A DNA stretch of 64,000 bases from AC-38 sp033856025 (GTDB lineage Bacteria > Actinomycetota > Thermoleophilia > Solirubrobacterales > Solirubrobacteraceae). Shown here in pieces: positions 35,063-44,964 of the stretch (positions within the stretch are counted from its first letter, which is position 1; every line of letters starts with the position of its first letter). The stretch lies in contig JAWVFQ010000026.1 in assembly GCA_033856025.1 (NCBI GenBank), forward strand, positions 1-64,000, in the 5' to 3' direction. A program made the position numbers and the translations under genes. The notes beneath the pieces were generated by a model. It did no database searches. It worked only from the letters and a program-made list of their open reading frames with translations, and had not been told where the DNA came from.

Positions 35063-35842
35063 CTAGACCGGGTTGGGGACGTCGATCCACTCGTGGCGCA
35101 CGCCAAAGCGCTCGGCGACGAGGTCGCCGAGGCGCCGGATCCCGAACGTCTCGGTGGCGTAGTGGCCCGCGGCGACGAAGTGGATCCCGGCCTCGCGCGC
35201 CGTGCCCATGACGGGCTCGCGCGGCTCGCCCGTGAGGAACGCGTCCAGGCCGGCGGCGACGGCGGCGTCCAGCTGGCTGGCCGCGCCGCCCGACACGATG
35301 GCGATCGTCCGCACCGGGTCGGGACCGGCGTCGAAGACCAGCGGCTCACGACCGGTCAGGCGCTCCACGCGCGCGAACAGCTCGGCGGCCGGGATCGGCG
35401 CCTCGAAGCGCGCCGCCACGCCCGCGTCGCCGAACGGCTCGGCGGCGGTCGCGCCGAGGCCCTCGGCGATCAGGGCGTTGTTGCCGTGGACGGGATGGGC
35501 GTCCAGCGGCAGGTGGTAGGCGGCCAGCGCGACGCCGTGCGCGAGCAGCGCGCGCAGCCGCCCGGCCGCGACCGGCGACAGCGCCAGGGGGGCGCCGTCC
35601 CAGAACAGGCCGTGGTGCACGAGCACCAGTCCCGCCCCGGCGTCGCGCGCGCGCTCGATCAGCTCGAGGTTGGCGGAGACGCCGGTGGCGACGGTCTCCA
35701 CCTCGTCGGGGCCGGGGACCTGCAGTCCGTTGGGACCGTGGTCGGCGAAGCGCCCCGGCTCGAGCAGGCCGTCGAGGTGGGAGACGATCTCCGTGACGCG
35801 TGCGCGAGCTTGCAAAGTCTCAGATGAACGGTAATGTTCCAC
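35063..35842 (-). CDS. NIF3/YbgI-family dinuclear-metal protein
   Basis: Toroidal dinuclear-metal protein family of broad distribution and unclear activity. Metal motifs: LVHHGLFW (His-His), AAYHLPLDAHPVHGNNALI and, near the end, FVAAGHYATETFG with His and Glu. 259 aa from GTG 35842. The first nine codons are weakly supported; TTG 35815, preceded by TACCGT, is an alternative start that matches the family's usual beginning (ARVTEIVSHLDGLLEPG). Divergent from the sigma-factor gene. Confidence 0.88.
   Translation of the reverse strand: MEHYRSSETLQARARVTEIVSHLDGLLEPGRFADHGPNGLQVPGPDEVETVATGVSANLELIERARDAGAGLVLVHHGLFWDGAPLALSPVAAGRLRALLAHGVALAAYHLPLDAHPVHGNNALIAEGLGATAAEPFGDAGVAARFEAPIPAAELFARVERLTGREPLVFDAGPDPVRTIAIVSGGAASQLDAAVAAGLDAFLTGEPREPVMGTAREAGIHFVAAGHYATETFGIRRLGDLVAERFGVRHEWIDVPNPV
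35832..35837 (+). promoter_or_regulatory. Candidate -10 box for the first fused sigma gene
   Basis: TAATGT, about 55 bases before ATG 35893; AAGGAGAG in the leader is the ribosome-binding site. On the other strand the same place contains TACCGT for the NIF3 gene. Confidence 0.3.
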
Positions 35843-35892
35843 TACCGGTCGCCATGGAAGGGACCGGCAGGGGACACCAAGGAGAGTAGGGA

Positions 35893-37344
35893 ATGCGCGG
35901 GATTGGAACGGTGGCCGATCTGGCCGTGGAAGCGGACCCGGGACTCGTCGCGTCCGTGCGCGAGGGCGACGACCGGGCGTTCGAGGAGCTCTACGCCCGC
36001 TACCACCCGCGGATCGCGGCCTACGTGCGCGGGATGGTCAGGGACCACGCGCGCGCCGAGGACGTCACGCAGGAGGTCTTCTTCTCCGCCCTGCGCCGCA
36101 TGCGCCAGACCGAGCGGCCGATCGCCTTCAAGGCGTGGATCTACGAGATCGCGCGCAACGCCTGCATCGACGCCTACCGGCGCACCAGCCGGGCCGAGGA
36201 GCTGTCCTACGACGCCGAGGGCGGCCTGCCCCCGGCCGACTCCGTGCGGCTGGTCAGCCGGTCGCCCGAGCCCGACGACGCCGTGGAGTCCAAGCAGCGC
36301 CTGGACGACCTCTGTGGCGCGTTCGGCGGCCTGTCGGAGACGCACCACCAGATCCTCGTGCTGCGCGAGCTGGAGGGACTGTCGTACCGCGAGATCGGCG
36401 AGCGGCTGGGGATGAGCCGGGCCGCCGTCGAGAGCACCCTGTTCCGCGCGCGGCGACGGCTGTCCGAGGAGTACGACGAGCTGGTCAGCGGCCGGCGCTG
36501 CCAGCGCGTGCAGGCCATCATCGCCGCGGCGGCCCAGGGGATGCTCGGCACCCGGGACCGCCGCCGGCTGGAGCGCCACGTCACCACCTGCCACTCCTGC
36601 CGTCGCCAGGCGCTGCACCTGGGCCTCGACGTCGCCGAGCGCCGCTCCGCCGTGGCCCGGATCGCCGGGCTGCTGCCCTTCCCGGTCCCCGTGCTGCTGG
36701 CCCGCGGCCGCGGGGCGGACGGCGGGGGCGTCGCCGGCGCCTCGGGGACCGGCTTCGTCGCCCAGGCCTCGACCACGCTGGGGGCCGCGTCAGAGCCGCT
36801 CGCCGCCGCGTGGAGCAAGGGCGTCGCCGCCGTCGCCATGCTCGCCGTGGCCGGCGCGGGCGCGGGCGCGGTGACGCAGCAGGCCGGCGTCGGCGTGCCC
36901 GGCCTGGACCGAGCCGCCGGCCCCAGCGTCCGGCACGCTTCCCGCGCGGCCGCCATCGCGACGCCCCCCGCGCGCGCCGGCGCCCTGGATCGCGCCGCCG
37001 CTCCCGGGCCCGTGGCCTCGCCGCGCGCCCGCCGCGGCATCCAGCCCACCGTCCGCGAGACGGTCGCCCCGGCGGCGCCCCGCCGCACGGCCCAGGCCGG
37101 TGGCGGCTCCACCGCCACCACCGGGCCCTCCTCGTCCGAGTCCCCGCGCGTGACGCTGCCCTCGGTCACCGCGCCGGCGTCCGGCGGGACTCCCGGCTCC
37201 GGCGGCACGAGCCCCGCCGACGGCCGCAAGGTCCCGATCGAGCTCTCGGGCGGCCAGGGCGGCCAGCCGCAGGGCTCGCCCGCCGAGCCCTCACCCGCGG
37301 CCGCCGTCCGCGCGGTGCAGTCGGCGGCCGACGACGCGAGCTAG
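35893..37344 (+). CDS. ECF-type sigma factor fused to zinc motif and long Ala/Pro tail
   Basis: 483 aa. Residues ~15-95 are sigma-70 region 2 (FEELYARYHPRIAAYVRGMV, DVTQEVFFSALRRM, KAWIYEIARNACIDAYRR); ~140-195 region 4 (LRELEGLSYREIGERLGMSR). At about 225-245 comes RHVTTCHSCRRQA, an H-x3-C-x2-C motif as in zinc-containing anti-sigma factors. A hydrophobic stretch (GVAAVAMLAVAGAGAGAV, ~315) is followed by ~150 residues rich in Ala, Pro, Arg and Thr. So sigma and anti-sigma-like elements are in one chain, possibly membrane-anchored. A second gene of the same layout lies at 45705-47144. Trigger and targets are unknown. Confidence 0.85.
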   Translation: MRGIGTVADLAVEADPGLVASVREGDDRAFEELYARYHPRIAAYVRGMVRDHARAEDVTQEVFFSALRRMRQTERPIAFKAWIYEIARNACIDAYRRTSRAEELSYDAEGGLPPADSVRLVSRSPEPDDAVESKQRLDDLCGAFGGLSETHHQILVLRELEGLSYREIGERLGMSRAAVESTLFRARRRLSEEYDELVSGRRCQRVQAIIAAAAQGMLGTRDRRRLERHVTTCHSCRRQALHLGLDVAERRSAVARIAGLLPFPVPVLLARGRGADGGGVAGASGTGFVAQASTTLGAASEPLAAAWSKGVAAVAMLAVAGAGAGAVTQQAGVGVPGLDRAAGPSVRHASRAAAIATPPARAGALDRAAAPGPVASPRARRGIQPTVRETVAPAAPRRTAQAGGGSTATTGPSSSESPRVTLPSVTAPASGGTPGSGGTSPADGRKVPIELSGGQGGQPQGSPAEPSPAAAVRAVQSAADDAS

Positions 37345-37359
37345 CGCTCCGCCGCCGGC

Positions 37360-37695
37360 GTGGCATACGACGAGGACCTGGCCAATCGCATCCGCGAGCT
37401 GACCGCCGACGTCACCGGCGTCGACGAGAAGCGGATGTTCGGAGGCCTGGCGTTCCTCGTCGGGGGGAATATGGCGGTCGCCGCCAGCGGCCGGGGCGGG
37501 CTGATGGTGCGCGTCGAGCCCGAGGCGACCGAGGAGCTGGCCGCCCGTCCCCACGCGGGCCCGTTCGAGATGCGCGGCCGTCCGGTCGACGGCTGGCTGC
37601 GCGTCGACGCGGAGGGCGTGCAAACCCGGCGCGACCTCCAGCCCTGGGTGCGGCTCGGCGTGGAATACGCACGCTCGCTGCCCCCCAAGGGCTGA
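37360..37695 (+). CDS. TfoX/Sxy N-terminal domain protein
   Basis: 111 aa, matching the TfoX N-terminal domain: LANRIRELTADVTGVDEKRM FGGLAFLVGGNMAV-type pattern (RMFGGLAFLVGGNMAV), then GLMVRVEP and the YARSLPPKG end. TfoX_N proteins are common as single domains; in some bacteria TfoX activates competence, but stand-alone actinobacterial members have no known role. GTG start; follows the sigma gene on the same strand. Confidence 0.88.
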   Translation: MAYDEDLANRIRELTADVTGVDEKRMFGGLAFLVGGNMAVAASGRGGLMVRVEPEATEELAARPHAGPFEMRGRPVDGWLRVDAEGVQTRRDLQPWVRLGVEYARSLPPKG

Positions 37696-37715
37696 GGCCC
37701 CGGCCGGAGACTAAA

Positions 37716-37789
37716 TCGGGGCGCCCGGATTTGAACCGGGGACCTCACCGACCCGAACGGTGCGCGCTACCAGGCTGCGCCACGCCCCG
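37716..37789 (-). tRNA. tRNA-Pro(CGG)
   Basis: Reading the minus strand, a 7-bp acceptor CGGGGCG/CGCCCCG with discriminator A, D-arm GCGCAGCCTGGTAGCGC, anticodon stem CACCG/CGGTG with loop TTCGGGT (anticodon CGG), and T-arm CCCGGTTCAAATCCGGG. 74 bases; CCA is not encoded. CCG is a major proline codon in this GC-rich DNA. Confidence 0.95.
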
Positions 37790-37798
37790 ATGCGCCCG

Positions 37799-37804
37799 AG
37801 TATA
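37799..37804 (-). promoter_or_regulatory. -10 box for tRNA-Pro
   Basis: TATACT on the minus strand, 9 bases upstream of the mature tRNA 5' end; close to the ideal -10 hexamer. The -35 region is not obvious. Confidence 0.55.
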
Positions 37805-37905
37805 GGCCCGCGCCCGGGGCGGCGGGCCGAAGCCGGGACGCCTTCGGGGACGCCGTTGCGCTTCATCGAGCGTCACGTTGGAGGCTCGGCGGGGCTTGTT
37901 CGGGC

Positions 37906-38472
37906 ATGCGCGGGCTTCGTGTCCACGTCGTGCTCCTCTGCGCTTGCGTGCTCTTCGCCGCGGGGTGTGGCGGTGGTGGGGAGGCGGCGTCTCCCGGCCG
38001 GACCGACGCCTCGCGTGTGGCCGGCGGCGGCGGCGGCGGGGCGGGCAGGGCGCCGCTCACGGGCCCGGCGCGCGTGTCGTTCACCGCCCGGGCCGACCGT
38101 CTGTGCCGGCGCTCGCACGTGGCGGTCGGGAAGGTCGGCCGCCGGCTGCGGGACCTGGCCAGCGCGGCGCAGCGGCGGCGCGTGTCGCGCGCCTCATATC
38201 TGGCAGGGGCGGCGGACCTGACCGCGCAGGCGGCGCGCATCGCCCGGGGCGCCCTCGATTCGCTGCGCGCCCTGCCGGATCCGCACGACGCCCGGTTCAC
38301 CGCCTACCTCCGCGCGTCCAGCCTCCAGGTCGGCTATCTGAACCGCGAGGTGCCCGCGCTGCGGCGCGGTGACCTGCGGGCGACCGGTCGGCTCAACGCG
38401 GCGCTCGGGCGCAACGGCCGCCGCGTGCAGACCGCTGCGCGGAGCTTCGGCTTCCGTGTCTGCGGCGGCTGA
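37906..38472 (+). CDS. Putative lipoprotein of unknown function
   Basis: 188 aa. Signal peptide with lipobox LFAAGC (Cys21), then a Gly/Ser-rich linker and an Arg/Ala-rich helical domain containing one Cys in RLCRRSHVAVG and another near the C-terminus (RVCGG), which could pair outside the cell. No known family recognised. It lies alone on its strand between the tRNA and the small secreted protein. Confidence 0.75.
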   Translation: MRGLRVHVVLLCACVLFAAGCGGGGEAASPGRTDASRVAGGGGGGAGRAPLTGPARVSFTARADRLCRRSHVAVGKVGRRLRDLASAAQRRRVSRASYLAGAADLTAQAARIARGALDSLRALPDPHDARFTAYLRASSLQVGYLNREVPALRRGDLRATGRLNAALGRNGRRVQTAARSFGFRVCGG

Positions 38473-38597
38473 GTAGTGAAGAACCCGTAATTGGCGTCAC
38501 GCCTGCGCCCCGCTGCGGCTTATTAGGTGGAGGAGTGGGGCGTCTACGCCCCAAAATCGACGGGCCGCGACTGCGGTCCCGAAGGAGGCAGGGAGAT
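38473..38597 (+). promoter_or_regulatory. Leader of the small secreted protein gene
   Basis: 125-base gap with a hairpin GGGGCG-TCTA-CGCCCC at 38536-38551 followed by CAAAATCG, then GAAGGAGG as ribosome-binding site. No known riboswitch core was recognised. AT-rich TTATTAGG upstream may be promoter-related. Confidence 0.35.
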
Positions 38598-39209
38598 ATG
38601 AAGAGGTTCTCAGTGCTCACGGCGCTGGTGCTGGGGGCGGCGATGCTCGCCATCCCGAGCTCGGCGTTCGCCACGTACGACTGCGGCTACGCCGCCACCC
38701 AGCAGGTCAACACCGCCGGCGTGACCGGCCCGGCGCTCGTGGTCTACGCGGACGCGGACGGCGGTGGCGGACGCACCGGCACGGCCGACGTCGCGGCCGG
38801 CGCGTGCGTCGACCGGAACACCGGCGCTGCGGAGCCGCAGGGCGGTACGGCCGAGGTCGGCGCGGGCAGCCCCCTGGGCGCCCATGCCGGTCAGGCCTAC
38901 GCGGTCGTGGACGGCGACAACGACAACGTCGATCCCGGCAGCACGACCCCGGGGAACAGCTCGGGCGACGGCTATGTCGGCGTCTCGAACTTCGAGACGG
39001 CGACCCGCAACGGGACGTGCCCGCCCGACCAGCCCGGACCGCCCCCGCCTCCTCCGCACAGCGGCAGCAACAGCGGCGGCTGCGTCGGCTTCGACCCGGG
39101 CGTGCCGGTCGTCGGAGGGACCTACGTCCCGGTCCCGCTGGTCGCGTGCGGCAACAGCAGCGGCAACGACTGGACGACGACCGCGCGTGACGGGTGCTCC
39201 CTCCCGTAG
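38598..39209 (+). CDS. Small secreted protein, Pro/Gly/Ser-rich C-terminal half
   Basis: 203 aa. Signal peptide MKRFSVLTALVLGAAMLAIP with SAFA cleavage; the mature protein begins TYDCGYAATQQV. Contains several isolated Cys (CGY, ACVD, TCPP, GCVG, ACGN, GCSLP) that could form disulfides, and a PGPPPPPPHSGS linker. No enzyme motif. Strong GAAGGAGG site. A stable stem-loop follows the stop. Function not recognised. Confidence 0.75.
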   Translation: MKRFSVLTALVLGAAMLAIPSSAFATYDCGYAATQQVNTAGVTGPALVVYADADGGGGRTGTADVAAGACVDRNTGAAEPQGGTAEVGAGSPLGAHAGQAYAVVDGDNDNVDPGSTTPGNSSGDGYVGVSNFETATRNGTCPPDQPGPPPPPPHSGSNSGGCVGFDPGVPVVGGTYVPVPLVACGNSSGNDWTTTARDGCSLP

Positions 39210-39226
39210 GGAGCTGAGTCGAGGCG

Positions 39227-39254
39227 GAGAGGGCGGAACGGACTCCGCCCTCTC
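39227..39254 (+). terminator. Stem-loop terminator after the small secreted protein gene
   Basis: Perfect 11-bp stem GAGAGGGCGGA with TCCGCCCTCTC around ACGGAC, 17 bases after the stop codon. No T-run follows, but its stability and placement suggest transcription ends here. Confidence 0.7.
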
Positions 39255-39277
39255 TCGTCACGTTTCGGGGGGACGGT

Positions 39278-42200
39278 TTGTTCTCAAGAGGCATGGGACG
39301 CCAGCTCGCGCTCGGGATCGCCGCGCTCGTCGTCGCCGCGGGGGGCCACGTCGGGTCCGCGCGCGCGGCGGCGCCCAGCCTGCCCCCGATCCGCCACGTC
39401 TGGGTGATCGTCGAGGAGAACGCGAGCTGGGGATACGACACCCTCGAGGGCACGACGGGAACCGGCAGCGCCGACGAGCACTCGTTCGGCGCGGCGAGCG
39501 TGCCCTACCTCACGAGCCTGGCCCGCCGCGGCAACCTGCTCACCCGCTACTACGGGATCGGCCACAACAGCCAGGCCAACTACGTCGCGATGTCCAGCGG
39601 CCAGTCGCCGACGCCCGGCTCGCAGAGCGACGGCATCGCCTGCGCGGGCAACAAGGAGATCCAGGCGGATGCCCCGGTCGATCCGCACGGCCAGATCGTC
39701 GGACAGGGGTGCTTCTACCCGCCGAAGGTCAAGACGCTCGCCGACCAGCTCGAGGCCAAGGGTCTGCGCTGGAAGGGCTACATGCAGGACCTCGACGGCG
39801 CGACGGCCGGAGACGGCGGCCGCTGTCCCCGCGCGCCGCTCGACCTCACCCACCCCGACGCATACGCGCCGAAGCACGATCCCTGGATCTGGTTCCACTC
39901 GATCGTCGACGACCAGCCCCGCTGCCAGGGCAACGACGTGCCGTTGCGCGAGCTCGCGACGGATCTGCAGAGCGTCGCGACGACGCCGAACTTCAGCTTC
40001 GTCATCCCGGGCCTCTTCTCGGACGGCCACGACGGGGACCGGGCGGCCAACGAGGACACCTGGCTGCGCCAGTACGTCCCGATGATCATGTCCTCGCCCG
40101 CCTACCGCCAGGACGGGATGCTCCTGATCGTCTTCGACGAGGCCGGAACCTTCCTCGGCGCGTCGGAGCCGGGCGAGCACACCGACGCCTGCTGCAACGA
40201 GATCCCGGGGCCGAACAGCTCGATGCCGGGCGAGAGCGGTCCGGGCGGCGGGCGCACCGGCGCGCTGGTGCTCTCGCCGTTCGCCAGGCCCGGCACGCTG
40301 GACGACCCGACCGACAACGCCACCCACGCGGGGCCGGGGTTCTACAACCAGTACTCGCTGCTGCGGTCGATGGAGGACTTGTTCGGGATCGACTCGGGCG
40401 GCGACGACGGGCACGGGCATCTGGGCTTCGCCGGGACCTACCTGGACTACCCCGGGCCGGGTTCCTTCGGCGCCGACGTCTACAACGGCTACGCCGGCAA
40501 CCCGGGTGGCGCGACCGCCCCGGAACCCGCGCACGGGCCCACAGGCGCGCGAGCGGCCGACGGCTCGGTCGCGTGGCAGAGCCCGCTTCCGCAGGGCAAC
40601 GACCTCAACGCGGTCGCCTGTCCGACGGCCGACGCCTGCTTCGCGGCCGGGGACGGCGGGGCGATCGTCGCGTCGAGCGACGGTGGAGAGAGCTGGTCGC
40701 ACCGGCGCTCGGGGACCGCCGCCGCCCTGAGGGGGATCAGCTGTCCGAGCGCGGCGGCGTGCGTCGCGGTCGGGGACGGCGGCGCCATCGTGGCGTCGCC
40801 GGATGCCGGCAACACATGGCTGAGCCACGACCTCGGTAACCAGGCGCTGCGCGCCGTCGCCTGTCCGGGCGTCGCCGTGTGCGTCGCCGTCGGAGACGGC
40901 GGAACGATCCTGCGCAGCGAGGACGGGGGGATCGCGTGGGCGCCCCACCCCTCCGGCACCACCGAGGCGCTTCACGCGGTGAGCTGTCCCAGCCCGTCCG
41001 TCTGCTACGCGGCGGGCCAGGCGGGCGTCGTCCTCAAGAGCCAGGACGGCGGCGTGACGTGGTCGCCGAAGATCCAGGCGAACGTGTCCTCGCAGCGCCT
41101 GCGGGCGCTGAGCTGCGCGGATGCGCTGGCGTGCCTGGCCGTCGGCGACGGCGGCAGCGTCCAGCGTACGACCGACGGCGGGACGACCTGGGAGGCGCAG
41201 GGCTCCAAGCTGAGTGGCAACCCGAGCCTGTGGGGAGCCTCATGTCCCGCCGCACAGGCCTGCTTCCTGGCCGGCGAGATAGAGGGGCCTGGCGGGAACG
41301 CGCAGCTGTACAAGCCCGATGTCGCGGCGATGTACGCCACGACCGACGGCGGGGGTGCCTGGTCCCGTCAGGCGACCCACAGCACGAACCTGCTGCGCGG
41401 CGTGAGCTGTCCGACGGCGACCCGGTGCGTCGCGGTCGGCATGCGCGGGAGCATCCTGCGCACGGGCGACGGCGGCGCCGCGTGGGCGACCCGCACCCCG
41501 GCCGCCGACGGCGGCCTGTCTCGCATCCTCTGCCTCGCGCCGGCCCAGCAGGAGTGCCTCACGGAGGGGCTGAACACGCTGCGCGGCGTGAGCTTCCCCG
41601 ACGCCGCGACCGGGTTCGCGGTAGGCAACTTCCGCACCGTCATGCGGACGACCGACGGCGGCGGCCACTGGACGACCCAGACCTCCGGCGCCCCGGGGTT
41701 CGACCCCACGGCCGCGCACCCGCCGGTCCCGCCGCCCGAGCTCAACGCCATCGACTGCTCCAACACCTCCACATGCGTTGCCGTCGGAGACGCGCGCACC
41801 GCGGTGACCACGAGCGACGGGGGGGCGACCTGGACCGACCGGGAGACCGGGCCGGCGAGCGATCCGGACGTGGACCTGCTCGGCGTGGCCTGCCCGGGCG
41901 ACCAGACGTGCTTCGCCGCCGGCAGCCGAGGCGCGATCCTCAAGAGCACCGACTCGGGGGAGACCTGGCGCAAGCTCGACTCGGGGACGGATCGGATGCT
42001 CAGCTCGATCGACTGCGGCGACGCGACGACGTGCGTGGCGGTGGGCAACTTTGGGACGCTCCTGCGTACGACTGACGGCGGCGACCACTGGTCCACGGGT
42101 GACGCCCGCACGAGCAGCTACCTCGCGGCGGTCAGCTGCCCCGCGGCGGAGCTGTGCGTGGCGGTGGGCTCAGGTGGCACCGTGTTGCGGATCACCGGGG

Positions 42201-42955
42201 CCGGCACCGAGGCGTCGGTGCGCCCGTCCGGCGTGGGCGACGACCTCATGGCGGTGAGCTGCTCGAGCCGGACCCATTGCCTGGCCACCGGCGGCCTGGG
42301 CACCGTGATCAGCACCGCGACGGGCGGCAACGACTGGGACGTCCAGGGCGCCGGGACCCCGCGGGCGCTGCGCGCCGCGAGCTGCCCGGCCGCGGACCGC
42401 TGCGCCGCGGTCGGCGACGCGGCCGCGATCCTGGGGGTGACGCCCACCGCCAAGCCGGGCGCCGGACTCGGCGGCGGCGGCAGCGGCGGAGGAGGTGGCG
42501 GTGGCGGCGGTGCGCCGGGCGGCGGCGGCCCACTCGGTGTCATACCGCCCGTCGGGGCCCCTCGCTGCGTCCCGCAGCCCCTGCGCTCGCAGGTCCTGCG
42601 CCGGGGACTCCGCCTGACCATCCGCCAGCTCTACCTCTCCGGCACGGCGATCGCGCACCGCTGCCGGCCGGACCGCATAACGCGGGTCGAGGTTGTGGTC
42701 GGCCAGCTGGAACGCGGCCGGTGCCGCTTCCTGACCCGCCATGGCCGGCTGAGCCCGCGACGCGCCTGCACACGGCCGATATTCCTTCCGGCCCGGCTGC
42801 GCTACGTCGCGTCGCGCGACCAGACGAGGTGGACCCTGGTCGACCGCGTCCTGCTGCCCCGGGGCCGCTACCGCATCCTGACCCGCAGTCGCGACCGCTA
42901 CGGGACGGTCGAGACCGGAATCACGCGGCGGGTCCTCGTCGTGACCCGCCGCTGA
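39278..42955 (+). CDS. Secreted phosphoesterase with fourteen beta-propeller-type repeats
   Basis: 1225 aa. Signal peptide (RQLALGIAALVVAAGGHVG), then a phosphoesterase (phospholipase C/acid-phosphatase, AcpA-like) domain at about 35-400: VWVIVEENASWGYDT, YGIGHNSQANYVAMSSGQ, FSFVIPGLFSDGHDGD, LIVFDEAG. From ~430 to ~1070 come fourteen repeats of about 43 residues with the pattern L-x-AVxCP-x4-C-xAVG-xxG-xILRTTDGGxTW, i.e. BNR/YCF48-like propeller blades; nearly all have a Cys pair. A Gly-rich linker and a C-terminal basic beta-domain end the chain. TTG 39278 (GGGGGGA upstream) or ATG 39293 may be the start. Confidence 0.85.
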   Translation: MFSRGMGRQLALGIAALVVAAGGHVGSARAAAPSLPPIRHVWVIVEENASWGYDTLEGTTGTGSADEHSFGAASVPYLTSLARRGNLLTRYYGIGHNSQANYVAMSSGQSPTPGSQSDGIACAGNKEIQADAPVDPHGQIVGQGCFYPPKVKTLADQLEAKGLRWKGYMQDLDGATAGDGGRCPRAPLDLTHPDAYAPKHDPWIWFHSIVDDQPRCQGNDVPLRELATDLQSVATTPNFSFVIPGLFSDGHDGDRAANEDTWLRQYVPMIMSSPAYRQDGMLLIVFDEAGTFLGASEPGEHTDACCNEIPGPNSSMPGESGPGGGRTGALVLSPFARPGTLDDPTDNATHAGPGFYNQYSLLRSMEDLFGIDSGGDDGHGHLGFAGTYLDYPGPGSFGADVYNGYAGNPGGATAPEPAHGPTGARAADGSVAWQSPLPQGNDLNAVACPTADACFAAGDGGAIVASSDGGESWSHRRSGTAAALRGISCPSAAACVAVGDGGAIVASPDAGNTWLSHDLGNQALRAVACPGVAVCVAVGDGGTILRSEDGGIAWAPHPSGTTEALHAVSCPSPSVCYAAGQAGVVLKSQDGGVTWSPKIQANVSSQRLRALSCADALACLAVGDGGSVQRTTDGGTTWEAQGSKLSGNPSLWGASCPAAQACFLAGEIEGPGGNAQLYKPDVAAMYATTDGGGAWSRQATHSTNLLRGVSCPTATRCVAVGMRGSILRTGDGGAAWATRTPAADGGLSRILCLAPAQQECLTEGLNTLRGVSFPDAATGFAVGNFRTVMRTTDGGGHWTTQTSGAPGFDPTAAHPPVPPPELNAIDCSNTSTCVAVGDARTAVTTSDGGATWTDRETGPASDPDVDLLGVACPGDQTCFAAGSRGAILKSTDSGETWRKLDSGTDRMLSSIDCGDATTCVAVGNFGTLLRTTDGGDHWSTGDARTSSYLAAVSCPAAELCVAVGSGGTVLRITGAGTEASVRPSGVGDDLMAVSCSSRTHCLATGGLGTVISTATGGNDWDVQGAGTPRALRAASCPAADRCAAVGDAAAILGVTPTAKPGAGLGGGGSGGGGGGGGGAPGGGGPLGVIPPVGAPRCVPQPLRSQVLRRGLRLTIRQLYLSGTAIAHRCRPDRITRVEVVVGQLERGRCRFLTRHGRLSPRRACTRPIFLPARLRYVASRDQTRWTLVDRVLLPRGRYRILTRSRDRYGTVETGITRRVLVVTRR

Positions 42956-42971
42956 GGCGGTCGGCCCCGCG

Positions 42972-43743
42972 TCAGCCGGCGACGATCCCGGCCACGATCA
43001 GGCCGAGGCCGGCGGTGGCGAGGACGACGGTGGCGACGAGCGCCGCGGTCGCCCAGCGCTTGGCGGACGTCGTGAGCTGCTCCTCGGAGCGCAGGGATAT
43101 GACGTAGCGCCCGCCCTCTCCCTTGCCCATGGCGAGCTCGCCGGTCCGGTCGGAGGCCTCGCCGAGGACGTAGAGGCGCGCGCCGGGGCGCACGATCCAC
43201 TCCTCGCGCTCGACGCCGATGGTGTTGTCGTTCCAGTCGAAGACGCTTTGGGCCAGGCTCGCGAGGAGGTTGCCGCCGCCGGAGAACGACCCCCGGTCGC
43301 GCTCGAAGCGGTCGAAGATCTTCACCGGCTCGTCGATGTCGGCGTCGCGGGGGTCGAGGGTCACGCGGCCGCTCTCGTCCTGGACGGCGAACGGGTCCTC
43401 GGACTCGTGCTGCGCGAGGGTGCGGGTCTTCTCGACGCGCCGCCGGTCGCCGTCGGAGTCGCGCTCCCAGTCCCAGTAGTGCTCGGTGACCTTGGTCCGG
43501 TACCAGACGGCGGGCTCGTCGCTCTGCGGCGCCTTCGCCGCGCCCTGGGGCCCCGGCTGGGCCTGGCCGACGAGCTCGCAGCGCTGGGAGAACGACCCCG
43601 CGCCGACCGCCGACCTGGCCGCGTCGGCGAGCTCCTTGAGGCCGCCGGCGGTCATCGTCTCCGACAGCGTCATCTCGCGCAGGCTGCGGTTCTGGTGGCG
43701 CCACGAAGTAGGCCCCCACCGCCAGCGCCAGCGCGATGATCAC
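42972..43743 (-). CDS. GIDE-domain membrane protein, apparent frameshift near the N-terminus
   Basis: The main frame (ATG 43673 to 42972) encodes 233 residues resembling bacterial proteins with the GIDE (E3-ligase-associated) domain: VWYRTKVTEHYWDWERDSDG, ESEDPFAVQDESGRVTLDP and a C-terminal membrane helix. Such proteins normally begin with another membrane helix. That helix (MIIALALAVGAYFV) is present from GTG 43743, but in another frame; the two frames join near base 43704, where one extra base would explain it. Downstream, WRHQNRSLREMT reads naturally into the ATG 43673 frame. Either a real frameshift, or a sequencing error, or translation starts only at 43673. Confidence 0.65.
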
Positions 43744-43820
43744 GCGGCGAGCCTAGCCGAACCCCTGATGTCAGAGTGACGAACCGCAACCCCGGCCGTC
43801 ACCTGGTGTTGAGCCCCCCG

Positions 43821-44954
<1,134 letters not shown>

Positions 44955-44964
44955 CGTCCGCCCG

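Noticed and set aside
38473..38597. Riboswitch (c-di-GMP or other) before the small secreted protein
   Set aside because: Only one simple hairpin is visible; no core sequence of a known class could be matched.
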